DNA of 64,000 nucleotides from Chryseobacterium camelliae (GTDB taxonomy: Bacteria; Bacteroidota; Bacteroidia; Flavobacteriales; Weeksellaceae): assembly GCF_030818575.1 (NCBI RefSeq), contig NZ_JAUTAL010000001.1:3410001-3474000 (forward strand), given 5' to 3'. Both the position numbers and the translations under genes were made by a program. This document shows positions 1 to 10,370 of the stretch, piece after piece. Within the stretch, counting starts at the first letter, position 1, and every line of letters begins with the position of its first letter. Under the pieces are notes generated by a model. It did no database searches. It worked only from the letters and a program-made list of their open reading frames with translations, and had not been told where the DNA came from.

Positions 1-2156
1 TTGATCGTTCCGTCTGTACACCTGTTGATGCTGAATTCATAGCCCAGTTCACCAAACTGCCAGATCATTTTAGGCCCGGGAATGGTAAAAAACGTAGCCC
101 CGAAAGTCTTCATCCTTTCCAGTGCCGTATTGAGGTTTTTAACATCATAAGCACCGTTGGCAGCACCATAAGCAAGATTTTTGAACATCAGCCTTTCTTC
201 ATCATGGCTTTCTCCGTACCCTACCGCACTCATATTGGTAAATCCGTGGAGGGTATGGTTCATCCTGTCATAGTTACTGTTTTCCTTGTACCCCATTGTA
301 TTCTGGTTGTAAGGATCGGTCTGTTTATTCCACATCAGCACCCCTTTTCCTTCTGCAATACGGTAATTCGCCCACTGCTGCTCTTCCGCATCTGTTCCCA
401 GGTGTTCAAAGATCATATATGAATTCGGATCGATGCCCCATTGTTTATCGGCATAATATTTCAGGATGTCTACCCTGTCCTGCTGATAGGCATTGGTACA
501 GTTTTCATCGCTTGCCGTACAGTTCTGGGTAAATCCTTTCGTAAGGTCCCAACGGAAACCGTCGATATGATATTCCGTAAGCCATTGCTGAAGGCATCGT
601 TCAACATAGTATCGGGTTGCGGTACTCGTGTGGTTAAAGTCATTGAAAACGCTGTATGAATGTTTCGCTACCTGGTTGAAATAAGGATTGTTAGCGGCTA
701 CATCCCCATATCCGTCGCCATCAGGGTCTATATTCCAAAGTCTTACCAGCGGTGACCGTCCGGTAGCATGGTTGAAAGCGACATCCAGAATTACAGCAAT
801 CCCATTCTGGTGGCACAGGTCTACAAATTCTTTGAATTTTTCCGGCGTTCCATAGGCTTTATCCAATGCATAATGGAACGAGGTATTATATCCCCATGAT
901 ACATTCCCGTCGAACTCCATTATAGGCATAAGTTCAATGGCATTGATGTTCAGGTTTTTGAGGTAGGTAATTTTATTGATCAGCGACTGCCAGTTTTTTT
1001 CCTGCGTAAAGTCCCTCAACAGGAGCTCATAGATGATCAGGTTATCTTTGGATGGCCTCTGGAAATTGCTTACCTGCCAGTTGTAAGCAGTCTGTCCCGT
1101 TTTAAATGTGGAAACTTCAAAACCCTGCCCGGAAGGGAATGATGGTAACCCCGGATATGTAGCTGAAGAAATCCACTGGTCATCATAGGATGATAAAATC
1201 TGCGGAGAATAAGGATCGGCAACTTTTTTAAGATCATTGGTCCTGTATTGGAAGGTATAGAGTTGCTGAGGTGTCAGGCCGCTCAGTTCGATCCAGTAAA
1301 GATCAGGATTGGTAGTATCCCTTTTCATCAGATAATTGTCATTGACCGTCCAGTTATTAAAACTGCCGATGACGTGGACGAAGTTCTTATAAGGAGCATA
1401 TAAAGCCAGCCCTACTTTGGTATTGTCTGTAGGGTTGTAATTGATGCCCTGTCTGATCCATGAAGGGATGGCCTGTGAAACCACGTTTCTCGGAACCTGC
1501 AACACGAAAGCCACAGATTTGGAGGTAGACCCTTGTGTTGCGACCAATTCCATATCGGCATCTCCTGTTACCATATAACTGTAGGAATAAGAAGTTGAGG
1601 GTGTTGAAGTGCTATTCACCACCACACCATTGGCTTTCAGCTGAAATGTTGCCGCAACATTAGTAGTTCCCGTAACCGTAATCGAATTTCCGGAAGGTAC
1701 GGATGTAAGGCTGTTGGCTGCCGGATTGGTAAGGCTTAAGCTGAGCACCCCTACATTCACATAATTATCTGAGGTCTGGTGGGCGCCTGTTTTATCTTTC
1801 AGCAGGAATCCGATCCTTCCGATTCCTGTCCTGTTATAAAATACAGTAGGTGTAAAGGTTAAAGAGTACGTGTCCGTTGTTGCATTGTAATTGAGTTTGT
1901 TAAGGTCATTAGAATTATTCCAGCTTCCGTTGGTAGGGCAGTCCTGACTGTTCTGATAGTTGGTATCCAATGACCATGACCATATGTAAACAGCGTTATT
2001 GGTAACGCCCCATGCAGATTCATCGATCTGGTTCCCGGGTATGGTAAGTGTAATCTGATCCGTTTCATTAAACGGGTTTGGCGTAATGCTGTAGCTGATC
2101 TGCCCGAAAATAAAGGCCATCATGAACAGCAATACGCCTGAGTAAAGTTTTTTCAT
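1..2156 (-). CDS. Secreted GH13 alpha-amylase family glycoside hydrolase (C-terminus off left edge)
   Basis: Extracellular starch/glycogen-type hydrolase of family GH13. The frame is open from the ATG at 2156 to the window edge, giving about 718 residues with no stop, so the C-terminus is missing. The N-terminus is a signal peptide (MKKLYSGVLLFMMAFIFGQ). Around residues 258-345 lies an E-set/CBM48-like segment with the HVIGSFNNW signature. The catalytic barrel shows conserved GH13 regions: region I DVAFNH (458-463), region II GFRWDL with the nucleophile Asp537, region III IFEHLG with the acid/base Glu584, and region IV ESHDEE with His651-Asp652. Related flavobacterial enzymes usually end in a T9SS sorting domain; that part is not visible here. 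It faces no close operon partner. Family call is firm; substrate specificity is not determinable. Confidence 0.93.
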   Translation of the reverse strand, partial: MKKLYSGVLLFMMAFIFGQISYSITPNPFNETDQITLTIPGNQIDESAWGVTNNAVYIWSWSLDTNYQNSQDCPTNGSWNNSNDLNKLNYNATTDTYSLTFTPTVFYNRTGIGRIGFLLKDKTGAHQTSDNYVNVGVLSLSLTNPAANSLTSVPSGNSITVTGTTNVAATFQLKANGVVVNSTSTPSTSYSYSYMVTGDADMELVATQGSTSKSVAFVLQVPRNVVSQAIPSWIRQGINYNPTDNTKVGLALYAPYKNFVHVIGSFNNWTVNDNYLMKRDTTNPDLYWIELSGLTPQQLYTFQYRTNDLKKVADPYSPQILSSYDDQWISSATYPGLPSFPSGQGFEVSTFKTGQTAYNWQVSNFQRPSKDNLIIYELLLRDFTQEKNWQSLINKITYLKNLNINAIELMPIMEFDGNVSWGYNTSFHYALDKAYGTPEKFKEFVDLCHQNGIAVILDVAFNHATGRSPLVRLWNIDPDGDGYGDVAANNPYFNQVAKHSYSVFNDFNHTSTATRYYVERCLQQWLTEYHIDGFRWDLTKGFTQNCTASDENCTNAYQQDRVDILKYYADKQWGIDPNSYMIFEHLGTDAEEQQWANYRIAEGKGVLMWNKQTDPYNQNTMGYKENSNYDRMNHTLHGFTNMSAVGYGESHDEERLMFKNLAYGAANGAYDVKNLNTALERMKTFGATFFTIPGPKMIWQFGELGYEFSINRCTDGTI

Positions 2157-2351
2157 ACTATAGATCTTGCTTTATGATTAAAATTCCATTAATTCCGGAA
2201 ATTACAAAATTGTGACTTACGGAAGTATTACAAATGTAATTTTTTTATTGTGGACACTCATGATTTTATTTTATTGTATAATTTCATCATAAAGCGATTC
2301 GATTATTAATAAACAGATTTAAAAGGAGACAGCCCTTTCATCAATATTAAA

Positions 2352-2371
2352 GGCCCATCTTTCGATGGGCC
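2352..2371 (-). terminator. Rho-independent terminator of the FISUMP/T9SS gene
   Basis: An 8-bp GC-rich stem (GGCCCATC / GATGGGCC) closes a TTTC tetraloop. It lies about 80 bases downstream of the minus-strand gene ending at 2453 and is followed, on that strand, by a short T-rich stretch. The rest of 2157-2452 shows no gene. Confidence 0.6.
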
Positions 2372-2452
2372 CTTAAGTCAAATAAAAAAATTGAATTGTG
2401 TTGAAAAAATGACTTTAGTTGTCGAACATCCGGATGATAGAAATTTTCCGGA

Positions 2453-4528
2453 CTATTTTTTAATGATTTTCTCGGAAAAGGTTTTCCCGTTTTTTAATTG
2501 TACTTTTAAAATATATATGCCGTCAGGAAGTCCCTGCATATTGATCTGGCTGCCAGAAAACGGAACGGTCAGTTTCTGTCCTGTTACAGTGGATAGTATA
2601 GCATCCTGTACAGGGGAATCTGCTTTAACAAATAATATATCACGGGTTGGATTCGGGTAGATTGCCATGGTATTCAGCTTAAGATCTAATGTGTTCAATC
2701 CCGATACATCTTTAATGCACCTTACGGAAGCCCCCTGCCCTCTCGGTGCGCCTGAAGAAGCATTGGCGCTGGCCGTACCGATGTATAAATATTTTCCTCC
2801 TGAATTAGCCGTATCTGAACTCCAGAAGTACCCTCTTTGATCCACAAAAGTAAATCCTCCGCTTGTATTGCTCCTATACCCTCCTGCAGGTAGTTTCAGG
2901 TTGCTGGCGTATGCTGATGCCGGATTGTTGATGCTTTCTGCCCCGACCAGGCCAGCCCAGTCTGCCTGTGAAGGCATCTTCCATCCGGATCCGATCGCTT
3001 TGCAGGGGTCTACTCCGTTTGTAGCAGTTACTGAAGAAGCATTCGCTGCCGCCCACTGATCTGAAGTACTGTTGCCGGACCACCAGGAAGCAGTACTGCT
3101 ACCCATGATAAATGAACTGCTCGTACCAAGGCCGTCAGGAGAATTGGGCGACGGTGCAGCAGCCGTCGCTGAATTCCTCAGCTGGTGACCATCATCCCAT
3201 CTTCCCCACTGAAAGAGGTCTCCGTAAGCATCCGCATCAGAAACCGAACCGGCTACTTTTGTACTTCCCAGATTTTGCTGCAGCCATATCTTTCCGTCTG
3301 CACCTCTTACAGTGGTATAGATTACATTCTGCCCTCTGTAAGTGAAGCTTACACAGCCCGTATTTCCAGGAGTGTTTCCAGGATCGGTATTATTACAAAC
3401 GATTGCAGGATTCCCCTGAACGATTTTTTTTACTCGGGCACCACTCTGAGAGTAGAGCAGAACCAGGCTGTTATGAATATTATCGAATGCAAGATCATTG
3501 TAAGTAGCCTGGCCGTCTGAGATAAAGTCTCCGCCCAACGGAGCCCACACCTGCGTGGCTGCATTAAACTTATATACGGTATTCCTTGAAAAATCATCAT
3601 TTTCCCAACGGCTGGCAACCACATAAGGTTGCCCAGATGCGCTAACGGCAATGGCGACATGTTGTGCTTTCCCATTTGAGAAATTGGGTGCTCCCAGCTG
3701 TACCCAGGACGTCCCGTTGAATTTTTTTACATTGAGTTTCTGTCCGTTTGCCGAATTGGAAATATATGCTACATACAGATGATTGTCTGCATCAATTGCA
3801 ATATCCGAATTATACTGTTCTGAAGAAGAGGAAGCGTCCACAATGCTCCCGCCCACCAGGCTCCAGCTATCTGCTGAACCCGCAGTAGTGGAATTTTCGT
3901 ATACTTTTACTCCCCCTGAAATATTGCAGGTATAGACTTTATTATTTGATCCTATGACCATTTCCGCGTATGATGCGCCGGAAGAAAAGCCTGAGTTACC
4001 TACCTGCTCCCATGCACCGTTTATAAAACGTTTTACAGTCCCAGAATTTTCTCCTGAAAATGTAAACAGAACTCCGGATGGAGCTACCGCAGAAGCATGG
4101 TAATTGATCGCAACATTAGCTGAATTGGGCAACTGACTCCAAGATGAACCGTTAAACTTACGGACTTCCATCCCTGCTCCCGGCCATCCTAACTGGTTGG
4201 TATAATACACATTTCCTGAATTATCTGTTGATAGAGAGTTGTACGTTGCAGTTCCTGATGTAATCCCCGCCGATCCTCCTGCATAAGACCATGACGTACC
4301 GTCAAATTTCTGTACCGAACCTTTGCCGGCAGAAACATCATAATAAGAAATATAGTAATTCCCTACATGATCAACAATAATATTGGTATAACCGCTTCCT
4401 CCGGCTGAAACCGGCTGAGTATTTCCTACATTCTCCCATTGTTGTGCAGAAAAACTGCCATTGGAGAATACCATGCAGCCAATGGCAGCAGTGATATTGA
4501 ACAGAACCCGAGGTAAAACTTTAAACAT
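2453..4528 (-). CDS. T9SS type A sorting domain protein with propeller-like repeats and a FISUMP-like domain
   Basis: Predicted secreted or surface protein of 691 residues; function unknown. The N-terminus is a signal sequence. Residues about 45-370 hold some six repeats of about 50 residues, each with a strand like VxKFNGxSWxxLG (near 72, 122, 165, 207, 267 and 318), suggesting a beta-propeller. Residues about 393-605 resemble the Fibrobacter succinogenes major paralogous (FISUMP) domain: WLQQNLG, YGDLFQWGRWDDG, GWKMPSQADW, GYFWSSD, SVRCIKD. Residues about 617-691 form a type A T9SS sorting domain (AIYPNPTRDILFV ... GIYILKV ... EKIIKK). The protein should therefore be exported by Sec and then by T9SS. 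The Ser/Gly/Asn-rich composition is typical of such adhesin-like surface proteins. Confidence 0.88.
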   Translation of the reverse strand: MFKVLPRVLFNITAAIGCMVFSNGSFSAQQWENVGNTQPVSAGGSGYTNIIVDHVGNYYISYYDVSAGKGSVQKFDGTSWSYAGGSAGITSGTATYNSLSTDNSGNVYYTNQLGWPGAGMEVRKFNGSSWSQLPNSANVAINYHASAVAPSGVLFTFSGENSGTVKRFINGAWEQVGNSGFSSGASYAEMVIGSNNKVYTCNISGGVKVYENSTTAGSADSWSLVGGSIVDASSSSEQYNSDIAIDADNHLYVAYISNSANGQKLNVKKFNGTSWVQLGAPNFSNGKAQHVAIAVSASGQPYVVASRWENDDFSRNTVYKFNAATQVWAPLGGDFISDGQATYNDLAFDNIHNSLVLLYSQSGARVKKIVQGNPAIVCNNTDPGNTPGNTGCVSFTYRGQNVIYTTVRGADGKIWLQQNLGSTKVAGSVSDADAYGDLFQWGRWDDGHQLRNSATAAAPSPNSPDGLGTSSSFIMGSSTASWWSGNSTSDQWAAANASSVTATNGVDPCKAIGSGWKMPSQADWAGLVGAESINNPASAYASNLKLPAGGYRSNTSGGFTFVDQRGYFWSSDTANSGGKYLYIGTASANASSGAPRGQGASVRCIKDVSGLNTLDLKLNTMAIYPNPTRDILFVKADSPVQDAILSTVTGQKLTVPFSGSQINMQGLPDGIYILKVQLKNGKTFSEKIIKK

Positions 4529-4671
4529 AAGTGCTTATTATTTTTATTTATTCTAAATTATATTTATTTTTGTGCAAAATTAATGTTCCATATCAAAGCT
4601 GAGTTATCATTTGTAAACAATCTGTTATCGGACATGAGTATCTCCAAACCATACCTAATGTAACAACGCTC

Positions 4672-5541
4672 ATGAAAAAGTTATCTGAAAAAAAGATACT
4701 GTTTTGTTCTGAAGACATCAGAATACAATCATATACCGACCGTTCTGCCGACTATTATATGAAATCTGATGCTCTGGAAAGCAGATCAGGTTTTACACTT
4801 TTATTTCTGCTGAGTAATGATATTCATCTTGAAGCTCCGGACTGCAGGACCTCTTTTCGTTTCGGAAAAAATCAGTACATTCTCCATTTTCTTGAACAGG
4901 AAAGCAAGGCAGAGCTCTGGACGGAAAACCAAACAGTTCTGGAATACCTCCAGATCGATATTGATTACCAGTATATGCTTCATCTGATTCAGCCGGCACC
5001 GGATAGCGAAAGTGCAGATATACTCGAACGCCTGATAAAGAACAGGTTTATTTTTCTTCATCAGCAGACACCGCCATCCATTACAGTCGAAATGCATATG
5101 ATTATCAAGGAAATTGTAGGCTATTCCAAAAAAGGAGTATTGCAGAAACTCTTTATAGAAGCTAAAGTAATCAAGCTATTGATGCTGATTTTAGAACAGT
5201 TCAGTGAAAAAGACAGTACGGATATCTTTCCAGGCACACCGGAAACCGTTAAGAAGTATATCGATGACCACTACCACACCCACCTCAGAACAGAAGATAT
5301 TGCAAGGCTGATCGGTATCAACCAGAATACCATCCGAAAGGAGTTCAAATCACGGTACCATATAACGGTAAGCGATTATATTGCAGAACTGAGGATGCTG
5401 AAAGCTAAAAAGATGATCATTGACAGGAAAGTGATGATCAAAGAAATTGCCATTGAATGCGGATATGAATACGTGCAGAACTTCACCCGCGCATTCAAGA
5501 AAAAGTTCGGCATCTCCCCGGAAAAGCTGAGGAATGAATAA
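4672..5541 (+). CDS. AraC family transcriptional regulator
   Basis: DNA-binding regulator of 289 residues. The C-terminal hundred residues (about 187-287) form the AraC double helix-turn-helix. The first helix pair is LRTEDIARLIGINQNTIRKEFK; the second is MIKEIAIECGYEYVQNFTRAFKKKFGISPEKLR, which carries the family signature F-x-R-x-F-K-x-x-F-G. The N-terminal 180 residues are a sensor-like region with no motif I recognise. It is divergent from the T9SS-sorted gene at 2453-4528 with a 143-base spacer, so that gene is a possible target; this is inference. It is followed directly by a terminator. Confidence 0.93.
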   Translation: MKKLSEKKILFCSEDIRIQSYTDRSADYYMKSDALESRSGFTLLFLLSNDIHLEAPDCRTSFRFGKNQYILHFLEQESKAELWTENQTVLEYLQIDIDYQYMLHLIQPAPDSESADILERLIKNRFIFLHQQTPPSITVEMHMIIKEIVGYSKKGVLQKLFIEAKVIKLLMLILEQFSEKDSTDIFPGTPETVKKYIDDHYHTHLRTEDIARLIGINQNTIRKEFKSRYHITVSDYIAELRMLKAKKMIIDRKVMIKEIAIECGYEYVQNFTRAFKKKFGISPEKLRNE

Positions 5542-5543
5542 AA

Positions 5544-5570
5544 AAACCACTCAGTATTGCCGAGTGGTTT
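5544..5570 (+). terminator. Terminator after the AraC regulator
   Basis: Nine-bp stem AAACCACTC / GAGTGGTTT with a nine-base loop, starting a few bases after the TAA of the AraC gene. The near-symmetric A and T flanks could also serve the converging minus-strand gene at 5637-5942. Confidence 0.75.
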
Positions 5571-5636
5571 ATATATGTTGTTTTGCTTTGATATTGCCTT
5601 TTCAGAATTCAGGTGAAAAAGCAATGACAATATCAA

Positions 5637-5942
5637 TTAATGATGATGTCCGTGGTCGTGGATGAAAGGTCCGTTACCTTTAGGTTCATTAAAGATCACT
5701 TCAGTACCTTCCTGCTCATAAATCTTTTTTCTTCTGATATCTTCCGGATCAAAAGGCCTTACCTTTCCGAAATATTCTTTAAGGCCTTCAGTCAGCCATA
5801 ACGGAATAACAAAACCGAAGAACATGAAGATACACCAGAACCCTACCAGGAACATGATGATGAAGAAAACAGTCCAAAGGAACTGATAAAACGGCCAAAA
5901 TGCTGACAAAATCGTGATCATTATCTTATAGATTTTAGGCAA
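5637..5942 (-). CDS. Small membrane protein with a His-rich C-terminus (hypothetical)
   Basis: 101 residues with one long or two closely packed hydrophobic segments between about residues 8 and 50 (rich in Phe and Trp). A charged tail follows (KEYFGKVRPFDPEDIRRKK) and ends in the His cluster IHDHGHHH. I do not recognise a named family. The terminal histidines could bind metal, but nothing else in the neighbourhood supports a metal role. It appears monocistronic. The start at 5942 is the only methionine consistent with a full membrane segment. Confidence 0.75.
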   Translation of the reverse strand: MPKIYKIMITILSAFWPFYQFLWTVFFIIMFLVGFWCIFMFFGFVIPLWLTEGLKEYFGKVRPFDPEDIRRKKIYEQEGTEVIFNEPKGNGPFIHDHGHHH

Positions 5943-6028
5943 AAATAGAACATTTTTCCTTTTTACACAAAAGATGAACCTGCTATTTTATAATTTATTT
6001 TGATTTTAAATTGATCTGAAGGCAGTTT

Positions 6029-7096
6029 TCACTTTTTAACAGCATTTACAACTGCTTTTGCCATATCCTTTACGACCTGCGTCGGGGAATGGCAGTCGCA
6101 ATTGCTGAATCCTATCACATACAAATCGAGGGATGGAACGTAAACAGCCATGGACTTGAATCCGAAAATACTTCCGCCATGCTCCCTGCTAGGAATACCA
6201 TTTATGTCTTTCAAATGCCATCCGTAACCATAGGTAAACTTTTCCCCATTGTTGAGCGTATAAGCAGTGAAAGCTTTGTTGATGTGAGCAGCATCAAGGA
6301 TAAGGCCGGTGTTGAGCGCGTGCTGCCAGCGTACCATATCTTCTACCGTTGACATCAGCGAACCTGAAGCAAACGGAACACTGAAACTTATAATGGTTTT
6401 ATTGACATAGCCATCAGTCTTTTGATGGTACCCATAAGCCCTGTTCCTGATGATCTTCCGGTCACTGGCATAGTACGAATTCTTCATACCTGCTTTTTCA
6501 AAGATGTTTTTCCGGATAAAATCTTCATAGCGTTCCCCTGAAACCAGCTCAATCAGGTATCCTAAGATAACATAGCCAGCATTATTATATTCAAATTTTT
6601 CGCCGGGCTTAAAATCAGGAGTTTCATTTTTGAAAAAGTCGACCATTTGTTTAGGCGTCATTTCCTTCTGAGCGATATACTGAAGTGATTTTATTTTGGT
6701 AAAATCCTTAATGCCTGAGGTATGGGTAAGAAGATGATGGATCGTAATAAGATTTCCCGAAGGATAATCAGGAATATATTTGGAGACCGGATCATTGACG
6801 CTTAGCTTTCCCTGGGACTCAAGGATCAGCACTGCAATAGCCGTAAACTGCTTGGTCATGGAACCGATCTCGAAGACATTGCCGGAAACCATATTAAAGT
6901 CCAGTTCAATATTGGCTTTTCCGAATGCTTTTTCATACAGGGTTTTTCCTTTTTGTGAAACGAGGAACACCCCTCCCGGTGCATGCGGATCAGAAAATTC
7001 AGTTTGTATGATGCTGTCCAGTTTCTGATTAAGTTGGGCAAAAGATTGCTGAAATATACAGAGGATCAGCAGAAATGAAAGCGAAATATTTTTCAT
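6029..7096 (-). CDS. Serine hydrolase, beta-lactamase / penicillin-binding-like family
   Basis: Predicted exported 355-residue hydrolase of the class C beta-lactamase-like fold (PF00144 type). It starts with a signal peptide (cleavage near SFAQ, residue 21). Catalytic elements are visible: the nucleophile motif S79-M-T-K82, the Tyr motif Y170-N-N172 and a late H306-G-G motif in place of KTG. This set is typical of the wide family of DD-peptidases, esterases and beta-lactamases; the motif set alone cannot tell an antibiotic-degrading enzyme from a peptidase or esterase. Monocistronic, with no AmpR-like regulator next to it, so a resistance role is not supported. Confidence 0.88.
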   Translation of the reverse strand: MKNISLSFLLILCIFQQSFAQLNQKLDSIIQTEFSDPHAPGGVFLVSQKGKTLYEKAFGKANIELDFNMVSGNVFEIGSMTKQFTAIAVLILESQGKLSVNDPVSKYIPDYPSGNLITIHHLLTHTSGIKDFTKIKSLQYIAQKEMTPKQMVDFFKNETPDFKPGEKFEYNNAGYVILGYLIELVSGERYEDFIRKNIFEKAGMKNSYYASDRKIIRNRAYGYHQKTDGYVNKTIISFSVPFASGSLMSTVEDMVRWQHALNTGLILDAAHINKAFTAYTLNNGEKFTYGYGWHLKDINGIPSREHGGSIFGFKSMAVYVPSLDLYVIGFSNCDCHSPTQVVKDMAKAVVNAVKK

Positions 7097-7178
7097 TGAT
7101 AAACAATTTGTATTGCAAAGATATCCTTTAATAAGATACCTTGCAATACAAAGTAGTGTTTATTATAAAATAATTTCT

Positions 7179-8786
7179 TTAATGGGCAAGATTTGCGAAA
7201 AAGTCGTTTCCTTTATCATCAGTGATGATGAACGCCGGGAAATCTTTCACTTCGATTTTCCTTACCGCTTCCATTCCAAGTTCCGGGAAATCTACCACCT
7301 CAACGGAAAGGATATTGTCCTTTGCCAGGATGGCAGCCGGTCCGCCAATCGAGCCGAGGTAAAACCCTCCGTATTTCCCGCAGGCATTGGTCACATCTTT
7401 ACTCCGGTTTCCTTTGGCAAGCATAATCATGCTACCGCCATGGCTCTGGAATTCATCCACATATACATCCATCCTTCCTGCCGTAGTAGGTCCAAAGCTT
7501 CCTGAAGCCATTCCTTCCGGCGTTTTTGCAGGGCCTGCATAATAAATCGGATGGTTTTTAAAATACTCAGGCATCGGCTGTCCGCTATCAATGATCTCCT
7601 TGATTTTTGCATGGGCAATATCTCTTGCTACGATCAGGGTACCGTTGAGTTTCAGCCTGGTTTTGATGGGATATTTAGAAAGTTCAGCCAGAATTTCAGG
7701 CATGGGTTTGTTCAGATTGATTTCCACAGCTTCCTCAAGATGCGGCGGCGTTTCCGGCAGGAATCTTTTAGGATCCTGCTCAAGCTGTTCCAGGAAAATC
7801 CCTTCTGCGGTGATTTTCCCTTTGATATTACGGTCTGCAGAGCAGGATACACCCATACCAACCGGGCAGGATGCCGCATGACGCGGAAGTCTGATCACCC
7901 TTACATCGTGGGTAAGGTATTTTCCACCGAACTGTGCTCCGATCGAACTTTCCTGACAGATTTTCTGCACCCTTGCTTCCCACTCCAGATCCCTGAATGC
8001 CTGTCCGGCTTCATTGCCTTCTGTAGGAAGATGGTCATAATACTTTGCAGAAGCTTTTTTTACCGCAGCAAGGTTGGCCTCAGCAGAAGTTCCGCCGATC
8101 ACCAAGGCTAAGTGATAAGGAGGGCAGGCAGCCGTTCCTAAATCTGATATTTTCTCTTTGATGAATTCTTCGAGTGATTTTTCATTCAGTAATGATTTCG
8201 TTTTCTGGTATAGAAACGTTTTATTGGCAGAACCTCCACCCTTCGTTAAAAACAGGAATTCATAAGAGTTCCCTTTTTTAGCATAGATATCGATCTGCGC
8301 GGGAAGGTTGGACCCTGAGTTCTTTTCATCAAACATGGTTAAAGGAACCACCTGTGAATATCTCAGGTTTCTCTTCTGATAGGTATTATAAATCCCTCTA
8401 CTCAGGTATTCGCCGTCATCCACTCCTGTATACACGTTCTCTCCTTTCTTACCCATGACAATAGCCGTTCCGGTATCCTGACAGGATGGAAGGGCGCCTT
8501 CTGCCGCCACAGCTGCATTCTGCAAAAGGTTATAGGCTACGAACCTGTCATTATCCGTTGCCTCAGGATCATCAATAATCCTTCTTAGACTGGCAAGATG
8601 AGACGACCGGAGCATAAAGGAAACGTCTGCCATAGCTTCTTCAGCCAGCAGTTCGAGACCCTTGGGATCAATGGTAAGTATTTCCCTGTTTCCCAGTTGT
8701 TCAACCTTTACATAATCTGAAGTGAGCTTTTTGTATACCGTATCATCTTTCTGAATCGGATACGGATCCTGATATCTGAATTCCAT
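7179..8786 (-). CDS. Fumarate hydratase class I (iron-sulfur type)
   Basis: Catalyses reversible hydration of fumarate to malate in the TCA cycle using a labile [4Fe-4S] cluster. 535 residues from the ATG at 8786; an upstream in-frame ATG at 8852 would add 22 residues of non-conserved sequence and is rejected. Cysteines in conserved settings are [21 protein letters not shown] and [16 protein letters not shown]. The C-terminal half carries the beta-domain pattern GPTTAGRMD and GGPAAILA. It is divergently arranged with the cluster-free class II enzyme fumC, separated by 148 bases, so the cell encodes two non-homologous enzymes for one reaction at one locus. Confidence 0.95.
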   Translation of the reverse strand: MEFRYQDPYPIQKDDTVYKKLTSDYVKVEQLGNREILTIDPKGLELLAEEAMADVSFMLRSSHLASLRRIIDDPEATDNDRFVAYNLLQNAAVAAEGALPSCQDTGTAIVMGKKGENVYTGVDDGEYLSRGIYNTYQKRNLRYSQVVPLTMFDEKNSGSNLPAQIDIYAKKGNSYEFLFLTKGGGSANKTFLYQKTKSLLNEKSLEEFIKEKISDLGTAACPPYHLALVIGGTSAEANLAAVKKASAKYYDHLPTEGNEAGQAFRDLEWEARVQKICQESSIGAQFGGKYLTHDVRVIRLPRHAASCPVGMGVSCSADRNIKGKITAEGIFLEQLEQDPKRFLPETPPHLEEAVEINLNKPMPEILAELSKYPIKTRLKLNGTLIVARDIAHAKIKEIIDSGQPMPEYFKNHPIYYAGPAKTPEGMASGSFGPTTAGRMDVYVDEFQSHGGSMIMLAKGNRSKDVTNACGKYGGFYLGSIGGPAAILAKDNILSVEVVDFPELGMEAVRKIEVKDFPAFIITDDKGNDFFANLAH

Positions 8787-8934
8787 TGAATTTTTGTTTG
8801 GCTGCAAAAATAAAACATCCTCTAAAAACATGAGGAAAATCACTCCTGCCAATTGATATTTATAATGATTATAAATTGTGAGGTTTTTAAGTAATGAGTA
8901 TTTTTATAAACTACAAATCAGAAATTCCAATCGT

Positions 8935-10329
8935 ATGAATTACAGAATAGAAAAAGACACCATGGGAGAAGTGCAGGTTCCTGCAGACAAATTCTGGGGA
9001 GCCCAGACAGAGCGTTCCAGAAACAACTTCAAAATCGGGCCGGAAGGATCGATGCCCCATGAAATCATTGAAGCTTTTGCTTACCTGAAAAAAGCAGCGG
9101 CCTTTGCTAATACTGACCTGGGTGTGCTTCCGTCAGAAAAAAGGGATATGATCGCCAGGGTTTGCGATGAGATCCTGGAAGGGAAACTAAACGACCAGTT
9201 CCCGCTGGTAATCTGGCAGACCGGATCCGGGACACAGTCCAATATGAATGTGAATGAAGTGATCTCTAACCGTGCACATGTAAACAACGGCGGAACCCTG
9301 GGGGGAAAATCTGAAATCCATCCGAATGACGATGTCAACAAGTCCCAGTCTTCCAATGACACCTATCCTACAGCAATGCATATTGCGGCATACAAAAAGG
9401 TGGTGGAAAAAACCATTCCTGCCGTTGAAAAGCTTAGAGATACCCTGGCTGAAAAATCGGAAGCTTTCAAAAATATTGTCAAGATCGGAAGGACGCATTT
9501 AATGGATGCCACACCGCTGACTTTAGGACAGGAATTTTCCGGGTATGTTGCCCAGCTGAATTTCGGAATCAAAGCATTAAAAAACACATTGCCGCACCTT
9601 TCCGAGCTGGCTCTGGGCGGAACTGCCGTAGGAACCGGACTGAATACACCTCAGGGCTATGATGTAAAAGTAGCCGAGTATATTGCAGAATTTACTGGAC
9701 ATCCCTTCATCACGGCTGAAAATAAATTTGAAGCCCTCGCTGCCCATGATGCCATTGTAGAATCGCACGGTGCCCTGAAACAGCTTGCCGTTTCATTATT
9801 CAAAATTGCACAGGATATCAGGCTGTTGGCTTCAGGACCGAGATCAGGGATCGGGGAAATCCATATTCCTGAAAATGAACCTGGGTCCTCCATCATGCCG
9901 GGGAAAGTAAACCCGACCCAGAATGAGGCGATGACGATGGTTTGTGCACAGGTTCTGGGGAACGACACATCCATTTCCTTTGCCGGAACACAGGGGAATT
10001 ATGAATTGAATGTATTTAAGCCGGTAATGGCTTACAATTTCCTGCAGTCGGCACAGCTTATTGCTGATGCATGCATTTCATTCAATGATCACTGCGCGGT
10101 AGGTATCGAGCCTAATGAAGCAAGGATCAAAGAATTGGTTGATAAGTCTTTAATGCTGGTTACGGCTCTTAATACGCATATCGGCTATGAAAATGCCGCT
10201 AAGATTGCCAAAACGGCCCATAAAAACGGGACGACTTTAAAAGAAGAAGCTGTCAATCTCGGACTGCTGACTGCCGAACAGTTTGATGAATGGGTAAGAC
10301 CTGAAGATATGGTAGGAAGCCTTAAATAA
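8935..10329 (+). CDS. fumC: Fumarate hydratase class II
   Basis: Oxygen-stable, cluster-free fumarase of the fumarase/aspartase superfamily, 464 residues, the usual length. The superfamily signature [15 protein letters not shown] is present, together with [13 protein letters not shown] and the [16 protein letters not shown] active-site stretch. The start is taken at ATG 8935 because the protein then begins [16 protein letters not shown], as fumarases do; an in-frame GTG at 8878 adds a non-conserved leader. A strong hairpin follows the stop codon. Together with the divergent class I gene this gives redundancy under oxidative or iron-poor conditions; that role is inferred from the enzyme types. 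Confidence 0.97.
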   Translation: MNYRIEKDTMGEVQVPADKFWGAQTERSRNNFKIGPEGSMPHEIIEAFAYLKKAAAFANTDLGVLPSEKRDMIARVCDEILEGKLNDQFPLVIWQTGSGTQSNMNVNEVISNRAHVNNGGTLGGKSEIHPNDDVNKSQSSNDTYPTAMHIAAYKKVVEKTIPAVEKLRDTLAEKSEAFKNIVKIGRTHLMDATPLTLGQEFSGYVAQLNFGIKALKNTLPHLSELALGGTAVGTGLNTPQGYDVKVAEYIAEFTGHPFITAENKFEALAAHDAIVESHGALKQLAVSLFKIAQDIRLLASGPRSGIGEIHIPENEPGSSIMPGKVNPTQNEAMTMVCAQVLGNDTSISFAGTQGNYELNVFKPVMAYNFLQSAQLIADACISFNDHCAVGIEPNEARIKELVDKSLMLVTALNTHIGYENAAKIAKTAHKNGTTLKEEAVNLGLLTAEQFDEWVRPEDMVGSLK

Positions 10330-10335
10330 ATGATA

Positions 10336-10369
10336 AAAACACTCCGGAAGATTATTTCCGGAGTGTTTT
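10336..10369. terminator. Bidirectional terminator between fumC and the outer membrane protein gene
   Basis: A 14-bp perfect stem (AAAACACTCCGGAA / TTCCGGAGTGTTTT) with a six-base loop. It lies between the convergent stops of fumC (10329) and the minus-strand gene ending at 10371, with A- and T-tracts at both ends, so it can work in both directions. Confidence 0.85.
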
Positions 10370-10370
10370 G

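Noticed and set aside
6029..7096. Antibiotic-resistance beta-lactamase
   Set aside because: The S-x-x-K, Y-x-N and H-x-G motifs define the broad serine-hydrolase family; nothing supports antibiotic hydrolysis over peptidase or esterase activity.
7551..8111. 186-residue plus-strand ORF opposite the class I fumarase
   Set aside because: Antisense shadow of a conserved enzyme; Cys/Phe/Arg-rich and without motifs.
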